Shown here: in pieces, positions 63,701 through 64,000 of the stretch | Numbering within the stretch: the first letter of the stretch is position 1 | Layout: every line of letters starts with the position of its first letter | Assembly: GCA_948144175.1 (NCBI GenBank) | Contig: CANXME010002320.1 | Location: 1-64,000 of the forward strand | Origin: Closterium sp. NIES-65 | Lineage: Eukaryota > Streptophyta > Zygnematophyceae > Desmidiales > Closteriaceae | Length of the DNA stretch: 64,000 nucleotides | Reading direction: 5' to 3' | Program-made: the position numbers and the translations under genes | The notes under the pieces: model-generated | What the model saw: the letters and a program-made list of their open reading frames with translations, nothing else | Databases searched by the model: none | What the model was told of the DNA's origin: nothing

Positions 63701-64000
63701 GCACCTCCAGGACCCTCAGTGCCAGCACCCCCAGCGCCTCCACGACGAGCAGCTCCAGCAACTCCAAACGCAGCACTTCCAGCAGCAGCAGCACGACTCC
63801 TTAGGCGGGTACGCCACGCCAGCCACTCTCGTAGCTAGTGTGGTGAGAGAGGCCCCCGTCGTGAAGAGAGACCCCCAGACTCAGCACCCTCCGGCTCAGC
63901 ACCCCAGGCTCCGCACTTGTAGGCTCAGCACCCCCAGGCTTCGCACCCCCCAGGCTCCGCACCCCCCAGCACCTCACGCACAGGCTCAGCACCCCCAAAC
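60742..64000 (-). pseudogene. Copia-C integrase-RT linker, reverse transcriptase and RNase H, multiply broken
   Basis: Related to Copia-A but clearly diverged. Linker 63500-62900 is Gly/Ala-rich with LSPRQLREWLASRTRLRS (near 63480) and a second LREWLAWRTRLRS (near 63820). RT N-terminal region from 62800 ([31 protein letters not shown]). Near 62105 the RT start ([10 protein letters not shown]...ARYVAR in A1) is deleted with a frame change. RT resumes [24 protein letters not shown] four-base insertion near 61728 shifts the frame just before the catalytic box, which reads YVDHLFF instead of YVDDLVF. RNase H shows TGHSDASWVDN, EAEIYATD, then a frame break near 61000 and YVDNKAAIALC to the stop at 60742. 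Inactive; continues past the window. Confidence 0.85.

Overview
This is a repeat-choked nuclear window from a GC-rich green-lineage genome. A streptophyte alga or early-diverging land plant is the best guess. This is inferred from a cucumisin-type subtilase, a plant-like Vms1/ANKZF1 gene, Copia and Ty3 retrotransposons primed by initiator-methionine-like PBS sequences, and short spliceosomal introns. Nothing prokaryotic is present.

Layout. 1-1066: decayed Ty3-type Gag with a probable LTR. 1436-4320: a four-exon subtilase pseudogene. 4699-7667: a pogo-like DNA transposon with TIRs, TA duplication and a frameshifted transposase. 7726-16376 (minus): the one convincing host gene, Vms1/ANKZF1, the ribosome-quality-control peptidyl-tRNA hydrolase. 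Its introns are swollen by minisatellites and a MITE-like insertion. 16377-17260: its upstream region, with a perfect hairpin. 17266-20487: Copia element A0, which keeps only RT-RNase H.

20888-60129 is a single outer Copia element (Copia-B, minus strand) bounded by the same 5-bp duplication, ACGTA, on both sides, and filled with later insertions. Element D sits in its 3' LTR. A Ty3 element (23152-43174) lies in its body, and itself contains Copia-A1 (24001-30763) and small LTR element F (32937-41388). F contains Copia-A2 (32987-40478). Copia-A3 (43184-47246) lies in Copia-B integrase. A tiny LTR element with three LTRs (48693-49300) lies in the B polyprotein. Part of B (47247-51999) is duplicated almost perfectly at 55256-60008, with truncated Copia-A4 (52000-55205) between the copies. 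Most boundaries are supported by target-site duplications, and several by an empty site elsewhere in the window. 60266-64000 is a further Copia relative (Copia-C), cut by the window end and carrying a solo D LTR.

Only Vms1 looks like a working host gene. A0 keeps one open RT-RNase H frame. A1 and A2 keep long pol frames broken by a few nonsense codons or frameshifts. The rest are relics. Splice sites, LTR ends and duplications were read by eye; no alignment or database search was run.
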